The notes beneath the pieces were generated by a model, which was given only the letters and a program-made list of their open reading frames with translations, ran no database searches and was not told the DNA's origin. A stretch of DNA of 64,000 nt from positions 1 through 64,000 of the forward strand of contig JASAND010011319.1 of the NCBI GenBank assembly GCA_030248195.1, given 5' to 3'. Positions within the stretch are counted from its first letter, which is position 1, and every line of letters starts with the position of its first letter. This stretch comes from Trissonchulus latispiculum. Lineage: Eukaryota > Nematoda > Enoplea > Enoplida > Ironidae. A program made the position numbers and the translations under genes. This document shows positions 61,784 to 64,000 of this stretch, piece after piece.

Positions 61784-62130
61784 ATAACGTGGGGGGGAAT
61801 GGGGGGGGTGCAGACCCCCCCCCAGACCGACAAAAATCGGGTAGACCCCCTCAGCAAAACGGAAAAAAGGGCAGACCCTCTTGTCCAGAAAGGAAGAAAG
61901 GGTAGACCCCTCAGCGATTTTTACCAAAAATAGGTGATTTTTAGCAAATTTTAGCGATTTTTTCAAAAAATTTCTTAAAAATCGCTAAAAATTGTCATTT
62001 TTCACTCATTTTTTGTCAAAAACGTTAAAAATTCTCAATTTTTACTGATTTCGGGGCAGACCCCCATAAAATTTTGGAATTTTTCAAGGGTAGACCCTTC
62101 GCCGAGATCGGGGTAGACCCCCCCCCCAGA
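61784..62130. repeat. GGGTAGACCC-motif repeat cluster
   Basis: GGGTAGACCC or GGGCAGACCC recurs at least seven times, with AGCGATTTTT/AAAAATCGCT inverted segments between. The inverse arrangement is at about 38,600-38,750. Confidence 0.6.
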
Positions 62131-62955
62131 ATCGGACCCCGTGTTAATGTGGGAGAAATGTGAGTCTGGAAACTTTCTTTCTTTGAGCAATTTTCATGCC
62201 CCGTGTAGCCGAATTTTTACCGCCTGTAAGAGCAATTTTGATGACCCTTCTGGAGGAATTTGCAGAGAGGATGGGTAATTTTTCCTTGTCCACCTGTGAA
62301 TGTATACATGTAAAACCTCCAAGATTGAATTAGAAAAGAGGATTTTAACGATTGAGCTTTGCGGATGTTTGCGGATTTCGGATTGATTCCAAAAATTGAC
62401 CACGAGCTATTATATACGTTCTGAATAATAAAAACAAAGCGAAATTATATATAAGTTCCCCAACTAAAATACTGTTTGTTACTACCTAACGGATTATAAT
62501 AATAGTTTAGTCTAATTAGTCTAAGTTTAGTCTAAGTCTGTTTAGTTTAATACCTACCTATATAATATTAGTTTGTTAAATTTTTTGAGCAAACATTCCC
62601 AGTTTCGAATTGAAGAATTTCTTGAGCAAACATTTCCAGTTTCGAACAATGGCTGACCTTATGTACCATTCACTAAAAGGAACACATACAATCAAGGCAT
62701 TTAAACTTTGCAAAAACGGCACGAACAGCAGTCTGTATGCTGAGCTATTTAGTACGTCTGCTATATATCCGTCGGGTATAATCTAATAGAACAAGTTTAG
62801 TCAAACGCCCATTTTAACGGAGCTTAGTAATCGTGAAGAAGGACACTCAGCGAAAATCAGCGATTTTTTTAAATCACCAAACACGAAACCTATTTTTTCG
62901 ATCATTATTCAATAAAATTCCTGAATTTTAGTGACTACATCAACAAGAGATACCC
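62131..62955. other. Intergenic, nothing recognised
   Basis: Contains a short direct repeat of TGAGCAAACATTYCCAGTTTC (62,587 and 62,622). No gene. Confidence 0.45.
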
Positions 62956-63055
62956 GCAACTACCCGCGCGGGTAGCCTGTGGGTAGCAAAATTTCTATTA
63001 CCCGCGGGTACCCGCGGGTACCCGTGGGTACCCGCTACCCACTTCCAACTCTGCG
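62956..63055. repeat. ACCCGCGGGT palindromic repeat, copy 2
   Basis: Tandem, partly degenerate ACCCGCGGGT units (about 62,999-63,036), with the same CCCACTTCCA-CTCTGC run-out as 38,042-38,086. Confidence 0.65.
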
Positions 63056-63373
63056 TGGTACGCAGTGGTTACCTATAAATATTGGAGGGCAAGCGGCGAA
63101 GAGATGAGAAAAGGGCATAGCCAAACAAGGCCCTCCAGTAATTTGGCATACAATCATCTAACGGCCACTCTAAGCCGGAGACAAAAGCCGTAAACACCTA
63201 TCGCAGCAACCAACCAAACGACAAAAATTGTCTTGCGGAACAAGTACACTATCTTCTCTCCCCCTCCCAATTCATAACTGAGCCTTTTAAAAAAACGGTA
63301 GTCGAGTTAAAATGAACTCAATCCTTCTCATGGAACAGTTGAAGGAGGAAAAGTCTAGCACGAACGGAGTTAA

Positions 63374-64000
63374 GGGGGGAGGGTCGCGAATTTTCGATCA
63401 TCTCCGATTTTTCTCATTTTCACATATTTTGTAGTCCCCATGGGTCCCCAAAACAAGACAGTTGCGTTTGTTGCAAAACGTTCCCCATCATTCACAATAG
63501 TCCTCCAAAGGTGGCCCCGGCATGTGTTAAACATAGGAAAATGAAAAAGTTAGGAAAATTTTGCGGTAACCAAAAGTTTGAGCGCTGTGCAAGAGAAAAC
63601 GAGCTATAGCTGGGCAAAATGTTAATCTGGACTAGGTAGCGTGTTAATATCTATATGAGGTATTTTTGTGTTAGCTCAGTGATTTTCTAAAAATTTTCAA
63701 AGTTGGGTGAAGCCGGTTTTTGCACAAGTTTGACTTACAAAAACGTCACCAAAGAAATGTTTCGTCGTGGCCTGAACTAACCGTTTACTGCACAGATTTC
63801 GCGTCTAGATATTAGCACAGCACACAAATAGAGGTTCAATTTCCATACGCAAAATCCATGCTGCTACTTGTGGATAGTTCATACTTTTGGTTACCGCGTT
63901 GGCGTTTTGCCTCAAAATACGTCATTTTCTCAATTTTTTGGGTATAATGGTCCATAAGTCGGGTGAAAGCCGAGCTATTCCAACCAAATTCGGTGTGCCA
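63374..64000 (+). mobile_element. TTAA-flanked element, copy D (left end; truncated by the window)
   Basis: TTAA at 63,370-63,373 followed by GGGGGGAGGGTCGCG. Shares CCGATTTT.CTCATTTTCACAT, GTAGTCCCCATGGGTCC and TGTGTTAAACATAGGAAAATG with copy C at corresponding positions. The right end lies beyond the window. Confidence 0.75.

Overview
This is a eukaryotic, AT-rich, transposon-laden genomic window with spliced genes (GT-AG introns, conserved intron phases), tRNA-derived repeats, several DNA-transposon families, LTR retroelements and a Penelope-like reverse transcriptase. The best-supported host genes are a class C (metabotropic glutamate/GABA-B type) receptor and a tandem family of predicted secreted proteins. 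Together these suggest an invertebrate animal. Expanded divergent class C receptors would fit an early-branching lineage such as a sponge, but the window does not prove this.

Layout. 1-0.84 kb: the end of a leucine-rich-repeat-like gene. 2-3.2 kb: tRNA-derived SINEs. 4.5-7.75, 18.6-22.7 and 26.05-31.2 kb: three diverged copies of one segmental duplication, all oriented to the minus strand. Each carries a three-exon gene for a ~230-residue cysteine-containing secreted protein of unknown function. The reading frames and intron phases (1, then 2) are intact in all three, while introns and flanks have diverged. 8.37-8.88 kb: a composite AC microsatellite. 9.3-10.5 kb: a broken Penelope-like RT. 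11.8-14.7 kb: a non-autonomous LTR element with 180-bp LTRs, a tRNA-Gln primer site, a polypurine tract and a 4-bp target duplication; a 1.2-kb TTAA-flanked element is nested in it. 15.4-16.7 kb: a large inverted-repeat element.

31.2-38.8 kb: mixed repeats, including a second full 1.2-kb TTAA-flanked element and short palindromic MITEs. 38,864-49,967: an 11.1-kb Ty3/Gypsy-type retrotransposon. It is defective: stop codons in gag and RT, a frameshift before integrase, the integrase catalytic Glu replaced by Gln, and the protease region absent where a ~340-bp extremely GC-rich block sits. Its two LTRs agree at both ends but not in the middle.

53.1-58.9 kb: a five-exon class C GPCR gene on the minus strand (872 codons in my model). 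Intron 1 holds a ~610-bp near-perfect palindrome and intron 2 holds a MITE that ends about 21 bp from the splice acceptor. 59.0-64.0 kb: a TTA-flanked MITE, a small foldback, low-complexity repeats, and the left end of another TTAA-flanked element running off the window.

No operon-like cooperation is expected. The unifying theme is gene duplication plus repeated transposon insertion, and comparing duplicates gives one clean empty-site/filled-site pair (the TTAA element at 26,722-27,934). All exon joins are inferred by eye from sequence and need transcript evidence.
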